Assembly: GCA_004563195.1 (NCBI GenBank)
Contig: SFTJ01000019.1
Span: 1-57,940, forward strand
Reading direction: 5' to 3'
From: a bacterium
Lineage (GTDB): Bacteria > Bacteroidota > Bacteroidia > Bacteroidales > Muribaculaceae
DNA length: 57,940 bases
Shown here in pieces: positions 18,067 through 26,889 of the stretch. The stretch's first letter is position 1. Each line of letters starts with the position of its first letter. The notes under the pieces were generated by a model, which saw only the letters and a program-made list of their open reading frames with translations, made no database searches and was not told the origin of the DNA. The position numbers were made by a program, and so were the translations under genes.

Positions 18067-19012
18067 ATGGCAAAATTTTTGACTGACGACAAACTTGTCA
18101 TCGTTGGCGCAGGTGGAGCAATCGGCTCAAACATGGTTCAATCAGTGCTTATGCTTGGTCTTACTCCAAACATTTGTCTTTATGATATCTACGAACCGGG
18201 CGTTCACGGCGTGTACGACGAAATGTGCCACTGCGCATTCCCCGGTGCTAACATCTCTTACACCGTTGACCCTGCTGAAGCATTCACCGGCGCTAAGTAC
18301 ATCATCTCATCGGGTGGTGCTCCTCGCAAGGAAGGCATGACTCGCGAAGACCTCCTCAAGGGCAACTGCCAAATCGCTGCTGACTTCGGCGACAAGATTA
18401 AGCAATATTGCCCCGACGTTAAGCACGTGGTAGTTATCTTCAACCCTGCTGACGTTACTGCTCTTACCGCTCTTATCCACTCTGGCTTGAAGCCTAACCA
18501 GCTCACTTCGCTTGCTGCTCTCGACTCTACTCGTTTGCAACAACAATTGGCTAAGGAATTCGGCGTTCAACAAGATAAGGTTACCGAAGCTTACACCTAC
18601 GGCGGTGCCTCTTTCTGAACTCCCTCTCAGCGCTGAACGTTGGGCTGAAATCAAGCACATGACTATTCAAGGCGGTTCTAACATCATCAAGCTTCGCGGT
18701 CGCTCTTCATTCCAGAGCCCTGCTTACCAAGCTGTGAAGATGATTGAAGGCGCTATGGGTGGCGAACCTTTCACTTGGCCTGCAGGTTGCTACGTTAACT
18801 GCGACAAGTGCGGCTTCAAGAACGTGATGATGGCTATGCCTACCACTATCGATAAGGACGGTGTTCACTTCACTGCTCCTGAAGGTACTGAAGAAGAAAT
18901 GGCTGCTCTCAAGGCTTCGTACGAACACCTCTGCAAGATGCGCGACGAACTCTTCACTCTCGGCATCATCCCTGCAGTTGACGAATGGAGCAAGATGAAT
19001 CCTAACTTGTAA
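18067..19012 (+). pseudogene. mdh: Malate dehydrogenase, interrupted by internal deletion and frameshift
   Basis: The first frame (18067-18618) encodes an NAD-dependent malate dehydrogenase of the Bacteroidales kind: Rossmann motif VGAGGAIGSNM, FNPADV, and LDSTRLQQQLA with the substrate Arg. It runs to AYTYGG and stops after three aberrant residues. The rest continues one frame over, from about 18605 to the TAA at 19010-19012 (VPLSELPLSAERWAEIKH ... EWSKMNPNL). Intact relatives have a GGHGEQM block containing the catalytic His between these halves. The joined pieces make about 315 residues against about 333 expected, so some 50 nt, a number of the form 3n+2, appear to be missing. As written it cannot be active. 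It may be a real mutation, a strain variant or an assembly error; codon use on both sides looks normal and intact. Confidence 0.88.
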
Positions 19013-19040
19013 TCGACACTTTTTCTCGATAATCACCTAT

Positions 19041-19074
19041 AGCGGGGGTTGCACTTCACTGCGCAACCCCCGCT
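19041..19074 (+). terminator. Terminator of mdh
   Basis: AGCGGGGGTTGC (19041-19052) pairs perfectly with GCAACCCCCGCT (19063-19074) across a 10-nt loop and is followed by a T-rich stretch. It starts 28 nt after the mdh stop. Confidence 0.9.
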
Positions 19075-19212
19075 TTCGTATCTTTTCACCGCTCCAAAAT
19101 TCGTCCGACTTGCCCAACACGTCCGACTCCACCGAAATAATCCGCAAAAAACTAAAAAATGACTCGCAAGAAATTCGCAAGTCACCATTTTTCTCCGCGG
19201 CATATAATCAAA

Positions 19213-19241
19213 AAGCACTCACGACTATGTCGTAAGTGCTT
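19213..19241 (-). terminator. Terminator of tRNA-Val
   Basis: On the minus strand a 13-bp stem (one G-U wobble) closes a 3-nt loop and is followed by TTTTTG. It lies about 10 nt after the 3' end of the tRNA. Confidence 0.85.
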
Positions 19242-19250
19242 CATTTTCAG

Positions 19251-19328
19251 TGGTGGGCGTTGACGGATTCGAACCGCCGACCCTCTGCTTGTAAGGCAGA
19301 TGCTCTGAACCAGCTGAGCTAAACGCCC
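19251..19328 (-). tRNA. tRNA-Val (anticodon TAC)
   Basis: The minus strand gives a 78-nt cloverleaf including an encoded CCA: acceptor GGGCGTT/AACGCCC, D-arm GCTC...GAGC, anticodon stem TCTGC/GCAGA with loop CTTACAA, and T-arm GGCGG TTCGAAT CCGTC. The anticodon TAC reads GTA and related valine codons. It has its own promoter and terminator and lies between the convergent mdh gene and divergent clpS. Confidence 0.97.
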
Positions 19329-19361
19329 TCTTGCGCTTGGGTTGTTTCCCGTTTGCGTTTG

Positions 19362-19392
19362 CAAAGTTACAACTTTTTTTTATTCCTGCAAA
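19362..19392 (-). promoter_or_regulatory. Promoter of tRNA-Val
   Basis: On the minus strand TTTG (19389-19392), 19 nt, then TAACTTTG (19362-19369): a full Bacteroidota consensus, about 30 nt before the mature 5' end. Confidence 0.7.
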
Positions 19393-19582
19393 ATTTTTCA
19401 GCACTTTTTTCAAAAAAAATCGCATTTTTCGCGCTTTTTCTTGTTTTTCGACCCCAAAACGCCATGTTTCGCCCTATTTCGCTCTATTTTCACGTCAAAA
19501 TTTTCCCATCTGCGCACGGGTTTCAGTCTCGTTTTACTAAAAAAATCTTCTTTGCTTTCTTCTGATTCCGCCCGAAACTATG

Positions 19583-19590
19583 TAATTTTG
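19583..19590 (+). promoter_or_regulatory. Possible -7 element of the clpS-clpA-aat operon
   Basis: TAATTTTG matches the -7 consensus, 39 nt before the clpS ATG. No -33 TTTG lies at 19-21 nt; the nearest TTTG is 28 nt upstream. The rest of 19329-19628 is A/T-rich and shows no gene. Confidence 0.4.
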
Positions 19591-19628
19591 CAGAAATAGC
19601 ATAAAAAAATCAGTATTTCGAAACAAAT

Positions 19629-19931
19629 ATGGCTCAACAGCAGAGTTTGATTAAAGAAAATGTCAGAATTTCATATCGCACACCCGATATGTATCGTGTG
19701 ATAATGCACAACGATGATGTCACCACTATGGAGTTTGTGATTTTCGTGCTTCAGACGGTATTTCGCAAAGAGCCCGACGTAGCCGTGGAGCTGATGCTCG
19801 AGATTCACACCAAAGGTGCCGCCATTGTTGGCATCTACACTTTGGACATTGCTTTATCTAAAATTCGAACTACAGAGAGATATGCTGCTGAAGGTGGTTT
19901 TCCTTTGCGACTTACCACCGAAAAAGATTAA
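19629..19931 (+). CDS. clpS: ClpS adaptor protein
   Basis: This 100-residue protein carries the ClpS core YRVIMHNDDVTTMEFV, whose Asn-Asp-Asp-x-Thr lines the N-degron pocket, and EIHTKG with the conserved His that contacts the substrate alpha-amino group. A flexible N-terminal tail of about 18 residues precedes the core. ClpS delivers proteins with destabilising N-terminal residues (Leu, Phe, Tyr, Trp) to ClpA in the cytoplasm. clpA follows after 21 nt and aat overlaps clpA, so the whole pathway apart from ClpP is in one operon. Confidence 0.95.
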   Translation: MAQQQSLIKENVRISYRTPDMYRVIMHNDDVTTMEFVIFVLQTVFRKEPDVAVELMLEIHTKGAAIVGIYTLDIALSKIRTTERYAAEGGFPLRLTTEKD

Positions 19932-19952
19932 TTTTAAGGAAAGGAATAGTAT

Positions 19953-22370
19953 ATGGATAACAAAATAAGAATATCACCGATACTTTTGGCTGCTACTACG
20001 GAGTGTTGCTCATTAGCCACCTTGTGGCGTCACGAATATCTCACTCCGGAGCATCTGTTGTTTAGCATTGCCTCCAACGCTTATTTCTCCGATGCGCTCC
20101 GTCGCTATGGAGCACGCAGCGAGTCGATTACCGATGCTCTGAAAATATATATTGATGACCTCGAAACTGTGCCAAAAGGCGAAAAATTCGAACTTCACAT
20201 ATCGGTCTATCTCGACATGGTTCGCAAGGAGATGCGAGAACTTGCCGGACAGGAGGTCCTCGATGCGCCGCATCTCATTCAGGTGATTTTCAATCACCCC
20301 GAAATGTATGCCTGCTATGCCCTCACGCAAGCCTTGCACAGCTCCAACCCTTCCGACGAAGATCTCTTCCTGAAGTTGCTCAAACGCTCTTGCGCCTTCA
20401 ACAACAGCTTCGACGACGAGGATGATGAGCTATCGCTATACAGCGACTATATTCGCGTATTTGGTGATGCGGAATGTATCGACACGCCTATCGAAATAGT
20501 TTCTGACAATGAAGCAATCGACGACGATGATGATGACGAAGAATACGAAAACTACGAATATGAGTTTCCTCTATCAGACGGGCAAAGTTCGCTGTCGGGA
20601 AGCGAAGAAATCTCGTGGCGCAACTATGTGAAGGTTATTCAGTTCGACCCCAAAAAGCACAATCCGCTAATAGGACGCGAAGCCGAGATAGCCCGCACTC
20701 TGCAGGTGCTTTGCCGCAAGGAGAAGAACAATCCGCTGCACTTAGGCGACCCTGGCGTGGGCAAAACTGCCATAATATATGGCATTGCCGATATGCTAAG
20801 CCACAACAAGGCTCCCAAACGAATCTTGGGAACTACGATATATCAGCTCGACCTCAGCAGTTTGGTGTCGGGTACTCAATATCGCGGCGAATTCGAAAAG
20901 CGCGTGAAGGCAGTGATGGATGGCATATTGAAGGAGGGCAATGCCATAGTGTATATCGACGGCATACACAACATAGTGGGCACCGGCGCCACCGGCGAGA
21001 GCCATATAGATGCTGCCAACCTGCTTAAACCGTACTTCGAAAACAGCGAGATTCAGTTTATCGGTTCCACCACATTTGCCGATTTTAAGCGCAGCCTTGC
21101 CAATTCGCCGAGCATCACGCGCTATTTTCAGCAAATCGACATCCCCGAGCCGTCGGTCGACGAGGCTATTAACATTCTCCGGGGATTGAAAAGTAGATTT
21201 GAGAAGTTTCATGGCGTGACCTACACCGACGATGCCATAGAATATGCCGTAAAGGCAAGCGCCCGCTATATCAACAATCGCGCGCTGCCCGATAAAGCCA
21301 TCGACCTCATCGACGAAGCCGGCGCTTATCTCGAACTCTACCCCGACGACCAAATGACTGTAACCAAAAACAGCATCTCGCAAGTGCTCGCTAAGGTGTG
21401 CAAGGTGGAACACCTCGCCGACTCTAATGCCGACGACGAGCACCTCGACACGCTCTACGAGCGCATCAATACCAAAATCTATGGCCAAGATGAGGCGCTG
21501 AAAAGTGTGGTGGAGGCGGTGCAGATGTCGCGTGCGGGGCTGCTTGAGGAGAATAAGCCCGTGGCAAGTCTGCTGTTTGTGGGTCCCACCGGCGTGGGTA
21601 AAACCGAGGTAGCAAGAGTACTCGCTCACGAGATGGGCATGAATCTGGTGCGTTTCGACATGAGTGAATATGCCGAAAAACACACCGTGGCCAAGCTCAT
21701 CGGTTCGCCTGCCGGATATGTGGGCTACGACGATGGCGGATTGCTCACCGATGCCATACGCCGCACTCCCAATTGCGTGCTGCTGCTCGACGAAATCGAA
21801 AAGGCTCACCCCGATATCTATAACATACTGCTGCAAGTGATGGACTACGCTTCGCTCACCGATAATCACGGCAATAAAGCCGATTTCCGACATGTAATCC
21901 TTATCATGACCAGCAATGCCGGCGCACAACACGCCGGAAAACCGGCTGTGGGATTCAACTCCACCGTGCGACGCGGCGATGTGATGGCTAAGGCGGTGAA
22001 ATCTACTTTCAAACCTGAGTTTATCAATCGTCTCAGCAGCGTGGTGGTGTTTAACGACCTCTCGCGTCACATGGCTGAACTCATTCTCGAGAAACGCATC
22101 AAGGAGCTCTCTGAGCGCCTGAAGCCCAACAAAATCACGCTCTCTATAAGCTCACAATGCCGCGAATGGCTCCTCAACAAGGGCTTCACTCCCGAATACG
22201 GTGCCCGCGAACTCGACCGCGTGATAAGCCACTCGCTCAAGTCGAAGCTCATGCGCGAAATTCTCTTTGGTAAACTCAAAAATGGTGGCAACGCATGGGC
22301 TGACATAGCCGACGGCGAACTAATCATCACTTCCAACCCATCGAACGACGACAATGTTAGTAGAACTTGA
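19953..22370 (+). CDS. clpA: ClpA ATP-dependent unfoldase with altered D1 Walker B
   Basis: The 805-residue protein has a Clp N-domain (about 1-145), an acidic linker with six Asp in a row (about 190-205), AAA+ D1 with Walker A GDPGVGKT (about 265-272), and AAA+ D2 with Walker A GPTGVGKT (544-551) and Walker B LLLDEIE (D613, E614). A VGF tripeptide in D2 sits where other ClpA/ClpX carry the IGL/IGF loop that docks on ClpP. In D1 the Walker B reads YIDGIHNI, so the hydrolytic Glu expected after D336 is G337 (codon GGC). D1 would then bind but hardly hydrolyse ATP. D2 looks intact, so unfolding by D2 is still plausible. Linked to clpS and aat. Confidence 0.93.
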   Translation: MDNKIRISPILLAATTECCSLATLWRHEYLTPEHLLFSIASNAYFSDALRRYGARSESITDALKIYIDDLETVPKGEKFELHISVYLDMVRKEMRELAGQEVLDAPHLIQVIFNHPEMYACYALTQALHSSNPSDEDLFLKLLKRSCAFNNSFDDEDDELSLYSDYIRVFGDAECIDTPIEIVSDNEAIDDDDDDEEYENYEYEFPLSDGQSSLSGSEEISWRNYVKVIQFDPKKHNPLIGREAEIARTLQVLCRKEKNNPLHLGDPGVGKTAIIYGIADMLSHNKAPKRILGTTIYQLDLSSLVSGTQYRGEFEKRVKAVMDGILKEGNAIVYIDGIHNIVGTGATGESHIDAANLLKPYFENSEIQFIGSTTFADFKRSLANSPSITRYFQQIDIPEPSVDEAINILRGLKSRFEKFHGVTYTDDAIEYAVKASARYINNRALPDKAIDLIDEAGAYLELYPDDQMTVTKNSISQVLAKVCKVEHLADSNADDEHLDTLYERINTKIYGQDEALKSVVEAVQMSRAGLLEENKPVASLLFVGPTGVGKTEVARVLAHEMGMNLVRFDMSEYAEKHTVAKLIGSPAGYVGYDDGGLLTDAIRRTPNCVLLLDEIEKAHPDIYNILLQVMDYASLTDNHGNKADFRHVILIMTSNAGAQHAGKPAVGFNSTVRRGDVMAKAVKSTFKPEFINRLSSVVVFNDLSRHMAELILEKRIKELSERLKPNKITLSISSQCREWLLNKGFTPEYGARELDRVISHSLKSKLMREILFGKLKNGGNAWADIADGELIITSNPSNDDNVSRT

Positions 22371-22995
22371 CAACGAAATATGGTTCCCCGACCCTCGCAA
22401 CGGCGATTCCGACGGGTGCTTTGCTTTTGGCGGCGACCTCTCTACCGACCGCCTTATTCTCGCCTACAGCCATGGCATTTTTCCTTGGTTCGCTTTCCGC
22501 AATAGCCCCATTTTGTGGTTTTGCCCTATGGAGCGCTTTGTGATTTTCCCCGACAAGATTCACATCTCGCACTCCATGCGCACCATTCTCAACCGTGATG
22601 AATTTACTTTCTCGATAAACGCCGATTTTGAGGGCGTAATTCACAATTGTAGCACTTGCAACAATCGCATCGATGAAGAAGGTGCTTGGTTGGGCGAAAG
22701 AATGATTAAGCAATATACCCTACTTCACAAATTGGGCTACGCCTCGAGCATTGAGGTGTATCGCGACGAGCAGCTCGTGGGTGGGCTCTACGGCATCACT
22801 ATGGGCCGATGCTTCATAGGCGAAAGCATGTTTTCGCTCGTGCCCAATGGGTCGAAACTCGCTCTGATATTCCTCGCCCATTGGCTGCAAAGCATAGGTA
22901 ATTGCATCATCGATTGCCAGATTGAAACGCCTCACTTGCGCTCTATGGGCGGCACCTACATTTCCTACGACGAATATCTCACTTATCTTGAGTGA
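22354..22995 (+). CDS. aat: Leucyl/phenylalanyl-tRNA-protein transferase
   Basis: The 213-residue protein has the family start WFPDP, the block GGDLSTDRLILAYSHGIFPW, PILWFCPMERFV and the GNAT-fold C-terminal half with GGLYGITMGRCFIGESMFS. Aat adds Leu or Phe from aminoacyl-tRNA to proteins with N-terminal Lys or Arg, turning secondary into primary degrons for ClpS. The start ATG lies inside clpA and the coding regions overlap by 17 nt, which suggests translational coupling. The gene ends before a strong bidirectional terminator. Confidence 0.96.
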   Translation: MLVELDNEIWFPDPRNGDSDGCFAFGGDLSTDRLILAYSHGIFPWFAFRNSPILWFCPMERFVIFPDKIHISHSMRTILNRDEFTFSINADFEGVIHNCSTCNNRIDEEGAWLGERMIKQYTLLHKLGYASSIEVYRDEQLVGGLYGITMGRCFIGESMFSLVPNGSKLALIFLAHWLQSIGNCIIDCQIETPHLRSMGGTYISYDEYLTYLE

Positions 22996-23038
22996 CAGCA
23001 GCACGCAGCCTACAGAGCTGCTTCACTTATATGCAAAA

Positions 23039-23097
23039 AAGCATCCGCAACGCGCCTTGGCATCTCCAAGAGGCATTGCGGATGCTTATTTTATGTT
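23039..23097. terminator. Bidirectional terminator between aat and the TPR gene
   Basis: AAGCATCCGCAA (23039-23050) pairs with TTGCGGATGCTT (23086-23097). The loop has a second small stem (CTTGG/CCAAG). A-rich sequence before and T-rich after allow termination of both convergent transcripts. Confidence 0.85.
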
Positions 23098-23109
23098 ACA
23101 CTGAGTGTT

Positions 23110-24735
23110 TTATTCTTTCTCCTTGCTGTCGGTGAGGCGCTTTGCCACAAACGCCTTTTCGTATTGCTTCAGCAGTGCGTCCATTTTTTCGCCCTTGAGC
23201 GATGCCACATTCACCACAGGATGATCGGCTTTTGTGAGGTTGTGATAGTTGCCATAGCCGTTGGCAAGTGCGCTCGAGAGGTAGGTATAAGCCTTATCTT
23301 TGTTGCCACAGGCAGCGCACACTGCAGCAGCCACATAATAAGCCTGACCGCCGGGCAGAATGCCATCTTCCACTATCTTGGCAGCCCATGCCAGGGCTTC
23401 CTCATCGCGTGCAAGTTCGTGCAACGCAAATCCGCGAAGCGAAGTGATGTCGTCGTTGAGCATCAGCACGTGTGCATAGTCGCGTTTTGCCAAGTCTTCC
23501 TTCTTCAGTCGATAGCGATAAAGCCATGCACGAAGTATGAGTGCCTCTGCCAATTCGCTGTTATCCACAATAGCCATATTAAGCGCCGAGAGGGCTTCTT
23601 CGTTCTTATTTTCGGCTATATAGTTGATAGCCTGCTCCACAATGGCATCAGCATTAGTGGCATCGAGTGTAGTAGCGAAGCGCAATGTGCGCTCTGCATC
23701 TTCGTTGAGGGTCATAGCTCGCTGTATCTTGCCGCGGGTAACGTAGTAATCGGCAATGCTGTCGTCGGCTCTGATAGCCACCCCTATGGTAGTGAGAGCA
23801 TCGTTGTAGCGACCGAGGGCATACTGCGCCTTTGCCTGGTCGTTATATATGCCGTGGTACTCAAATAGCTTGTTGGTGTTGATGATATTGAGATAATACT
23901 CAGCATCGGCAAAGTGGTTGTGACTCATAGCTATCTGCGCCGCAAGGTAATAGAACATGCCATTACGCGGAGCCTTGCTGATAGAATTGTTGAGAGCGGC
24001 TATCACGGCGTCGTATTGCACGTCGCTCATGGCAGTGAGAGCCTCGATGGCATCTTGATTGTTGGTGCCCACGCTCAATGCCGAAATAAGGTCCTGTGCG
24101 GCGGCTTCGTATTGCTCCATCATTATCAGCACCTCGGCGCGATTGATATAGACCATCGGTTCGGCTTGATAAAGCTTCACTGCGCGGTCTACATATTCGG
24201 CAGCCTTACCGAAATTTTGCCGTTGCACTTCTATACGGCCAAGTCCGGCGAGTGCCTCATAATTGTTTGGCTGTATGCGAAGTATGCGTTGGTAGCATTG
24301 CTCGGCATCGTCGTAGCGAAGCAGTCCGTAATTGGCTTCTGCCAAGAGTCCGAGGCAATTGATGCGCGTAGGGTCGATGCGATTGGCTTCATACAGGTCG
24401 GCTATGCGCTTCTCTTGGTCACCGCGTGCATCATAAATCTTGGCGCGTAGCATAAATTCCTCATAACGAGTTTCGGTATCTTTCTCGGGGGTCAATTTTA
24501 TGGCGCGGTCGATATCGTCGAGGGCGCGAAGATAGTCACCATTGAGAAAATACTGATTTGCACGACCGTTAAGGGTGAAATAATCGTCGGGATTCTTATC
24601 GAGTTCCTCGTTATACACCTTAAGCACAGCCTCGTTGATTTGCTGCTTGATTGAAGCACTGTTTTGAGCATTTGCCGCTACGGCACACACCACTGCCACA
24701 ATCATGGCAAGCATAATTTTTAAAACAATTTTCAT
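23110..24735 (-). CDS. Secreted or periplasmic TPR-repeat protein
   Basis: The 541-residue protein starts with a signal peptide (MKIVLKIMLAMIVAVVCAVAANAQ). Nearly all of the rest is tetratricopeptide-like repeats, with typical phrases NGDYLRALDDIDRAIKL, YDDAEQCYQRILRIQPNN and LGRYNDALTTIGVAI. TPR arrays are protein-binding scaffolds; no catalytic domain is visible. It is the last gene of the minus-strand run from mnmA, 36 nt after rsmE. The partner is unknown. Confidence 0.85.
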   Translation of the reverse strand: MKIVLKIMLAMIVAVVCAVAANAQNSASIKQQINEAVLKVYNEELDKNPDDYFTLNGRANQYFLNGDYLRALDDIDRAIKLTPEKDTETRYEEFMLRAKIYDARGDQEKRIADLYEANRIDPTRINCLGLLAEANYGLLRYDDAEQCYQRILRIQPNNYEALAGLGRIEVQRQNFGKAAEYVDRAVKLYQAEPMVYINRAEVLIMMEQYEAAAQDLISALSVGTNNQDAIEALTAMSDVQYDAVIAALNNSISKAPRNGMFYYLAAQIAMSHNHFADAEYYLNIINTNKLFEYHGIYNDQAKAQYALGRYNDALTTIGVAIRADDSIADYYVTRGKIQRAMTLNEDAERTLRFATTLDATNADAIVEQAINYIAENKNEEALSALNMAIVDNSELAEALILRAWLYRYRLKKEDLAKRDYAHVLMLNDDITSLRGFALHELARDEEALAWAAKIVEDGILPGGQAYYVAAAVCAACGNKDKAYTYLSSALANGYGNYHNLTKADHPVVNVASLKGEKMDALLKQYEKAFVAKRLTDSKEKE

Positions 24736-24771
24736 ATATGCTTTATGTTTGATTATTATTGATTTTTCTTG

Positions 24772-25497
24772 TTAATCGTCATTCTTATCTTGACGGCATT
24801 GCTTTATGGTGTGGCACATGGCGCACGCCATCACAGCCGCTGTCTCGGTGCGGAGCCTACTATCGCCGAGCGATATAGGCACAAAACCCGCAGCAAGGGC
24901 TTTTTCTATCTCTTCGGGGCTAAAATCGCCCTCGGGTCCTATCATTATCAGCGCATCGCGGTCGGGGCAATATTCGTGCGCAAATTCGCGTCGCGGTATG
25001 CTCTTATCGCAATAGGCTATATATTTTTTGCCTTCAAAAGGAGCTGCTATCACCTCATTTATCGGCGTCATTTCATCGAGCCGGGGCAATGTGCTCTTGA
25101 GCGACTGTTTCATTGCCGACACCAATATCTTCTCCAAGCGTTCGGTCTTGAGTTCCTTGCGTTCGCTGTAGCGGCATCGCAGCGGTATGATGCCATCTAT
25201 GCCCATCTCTGTGCACTTCTCCACCATCCACTCCATGCGGTCGAGATTCTTGGTGGGTGCTATTGCCACCACTATGCGGCTTCCCCAGTGCGGAAGGCTG
25301 TGATGGGTGGCATCTATCTCCACCGCACAACGCTTGTGATGCGCCAGTGTGATGTGACATTCGTGGCAATTACCTTTGCCGTCGACCACCTCTATGGCAT
25401 CGCCTTCTTTCAGGCGCAGCACTCTCACGCAGTGCCCGCTTTCCACCTCGGGAAGGGTGTGGGTCTCTTCGATGTCGGGGGCATAAAACCGATGCAT
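24772..25497 (-). CDS. rsmE: 16S rRNA m3U1498 methyltransferase (RsmE)
   Basis: The 241-residue protein has an N-terminal PUA-like RNA-binding domain (MHRFYAP...H.VRVLRLKEGD) and a C-terminal SPOUT knot with IGPEGDFSPEEIEKA and LGDSRLRTETAAV, which bind S-adenosylmethionine. It methylates N3 of U1498 in the decoding centre of 16S rRNA. Length fits the family (about 240). It lies between the nucleoside permease and the TPR gene. Confidence 0.95.
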   Translation of the reverse strand: MHRFYAPDIEETHTLPEVESGHCVRVLRLKEGDAIEVVDGKGNCHECHITLAHHKRCAVEIDATHHSLPHWGSRIVVAIAPTKNLDRMEWMVEKCTEMGIDGIIPLRCRYSERKELKTERLEKILVSAMKQSLKSTLPRLDEMTPINEVIAAPFEGKKYIAYCDKSIPRREFAHEYCPDRDALIMIGPEGDFSPEEIEKALAAGFVPISLGDSRLRTETAAVMACAMCHTIKQCRQDKNDD

Positions 25498-25538
25498 ATT
25501 CCTTTTGTTTCTCGTCTTTTAATTAATATTCTGCTTTT

Positions 25539-26852
25539 TTACTTCTCTTGAGCGGGTTCTTTCGACTTAAACAACAGCATAAATGCCACTGCCACTACCA
25601 ATGCAAAGGCGGCAAAGATAAACCATGCACTCTGCCAGTCGCCTACCAGGTAGCCGGCTTCGTTCCATTGGCAATAGTGATTGATTACCTCTCCTGCTAT
25701 AAGCGTTCCTATTGTTGCGCCCAAGCCATTGGTCATAAGCATAAACAAGCCTTGTGCCGATGCGCGCACATTGGGGTCGCACTCTTTGTCGACAAACAAG
25801 CCTCCCGACACATTGAAGAAGTCGAATGCCACGCCATACACTATGCACGACATGATGAACAATATCACGCCGGGGAATGCGGGATTGCCGAGTCCGAAGA
25901 ATCCGAAACGGCCCACCCAGGCAAACATGGCTATGAGCATCACCACCTTTATGCCATAACGCTTCAAGAAGAATGGTATGAGCAAGATGCACAGCGCCTC
26001 TGCCACTTGCGACAATGATATCAGCAATGTGGCATTGTTGGCGGCAAACGAATCGGCATATTCTGCCACGCCCTTAAAGCTGGTGATGAATGGTGTGGCG
26101 TAACCGTTGGTTACTTGCAACGACATTCCCAACAGACATGAGAAGATGAAGAACATGGCCATACGGCGATTCTTAAACAACTTAAAGGCATCCAAGCCCA
26201 ATGTTTGGCTTATCGACTGCTTCTTCTGGCTCACAACCAACTTGCATTCCGGCAAGAACAAGCAGTAGACAAACAGCAGCACGCCTATCGCACCCGATAC
26301 TCCGAATTGCATATAGGTGTATTGGAACTTATTCACATTTTCAGCCAATGTAAAGCCGAACGAACTGCCATCGAGCACTGCGCAGTTTACAAACCACATA
26401 GTGGCAATAAAGCCCACCGTGCCAAACACTCTGATGGGCGGGAAATCCTTCACGGTGTCCATTCCGTTTTCCTTGAGGATGGTGAAAGCGGTGGTGTTAG
26501 ATAACGCCAAAGTAGGCATATAGAAAGCCACGCTGAGGGTGTAGAGGGCTATAAATGCCACCTTATCGGGCTGAGCCGTGCTCATACCCATGTAGCACAA
26601 TCCCATCATGGCTGCACCTGCCACCAAGTGGCATATTCCCAGCAGTCGCTGAGGCTGCACAAAACGGTCGGCTACGATTCCCATTATCGTGGGCATAAAA
26701 ATCGATACGATACCCTGTATGGCATAAAACCATGCTATTTCGGCTCCCATGCCGGCCTTGCCGAGATAATTGCCCATACAAGTAAGATATGCTCCCCAGA
26801 CTGCGAATTCCAGGAAGTTCATCACGATGAGTTGTAACTTTATATTCTTCAT
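25539..26852 (-). CDS. Nucleoside:H+ symporter-family MFS permease
   Basis: The 437-residue protein has about twelve membrane segments. The start MKNIKLQLIVMNFLEFAVWG and the blocks FMPTIMGIVADRF and IRVFGTVGFIA are characteristic of the NupG/XapB nucleoside symporter family, and it is commonly annotated so in Bacteroidota. It would import nucleosides by proton symport at the inner membrane. It lies between the bifunctional nuclease gene (37 nt) and rsmE (41 nt), so it is probably in their operon; no functional tie to them is obvious. Confidence 0.85.
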   Translation of the reverse strand: MKNIKLQLIVMNFLEFAVWGAYLTCMGNYLGKAGMGAEIAWFYAIQGIVSIFMPTIMGIVADRFVQPQRLLGICHLVAGAAMMGLCYMGMSTAQPDKVAFIALYTLSVAFYMPTLALSNTTAFTILKENGMDTVKDFPPIRVFGTVGFIATMWFVNCAVLDGSSFGFTLAENVNKFQYTYMQFGVSGAIGVLLFVYCLFLPECKLVVSQKKQSISQTLGLDAFKLFKNRRMAMFFIFSCLLGMSLQVTNGYATPFITSFKGVAEYADSFAANNATLLISLSQVAEALCILLIPFFLKRYGIKVVMLIAMFAWVGRFGFFGLGNPAFPGVILFIMSCIVYGVAFDFFNVSGGLFVDKECDPNVRASAQGLFMLMTNGLGATIGTLIAGEVINHYCQWNEAGYLVGDWQSAWFIFAAFALVVAVAFMLLFKSKEPAQEK

Positions 26853-26889
26853 CTTTTTCTGTTGGTTTTTACGATATTTATTTTTTATC

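Noticed and set aside
20796..22070. 424-codon open frame on the minus strand
   Set aside because: Antisense to clpA, His/Val-rich low-quality protein without domain features.
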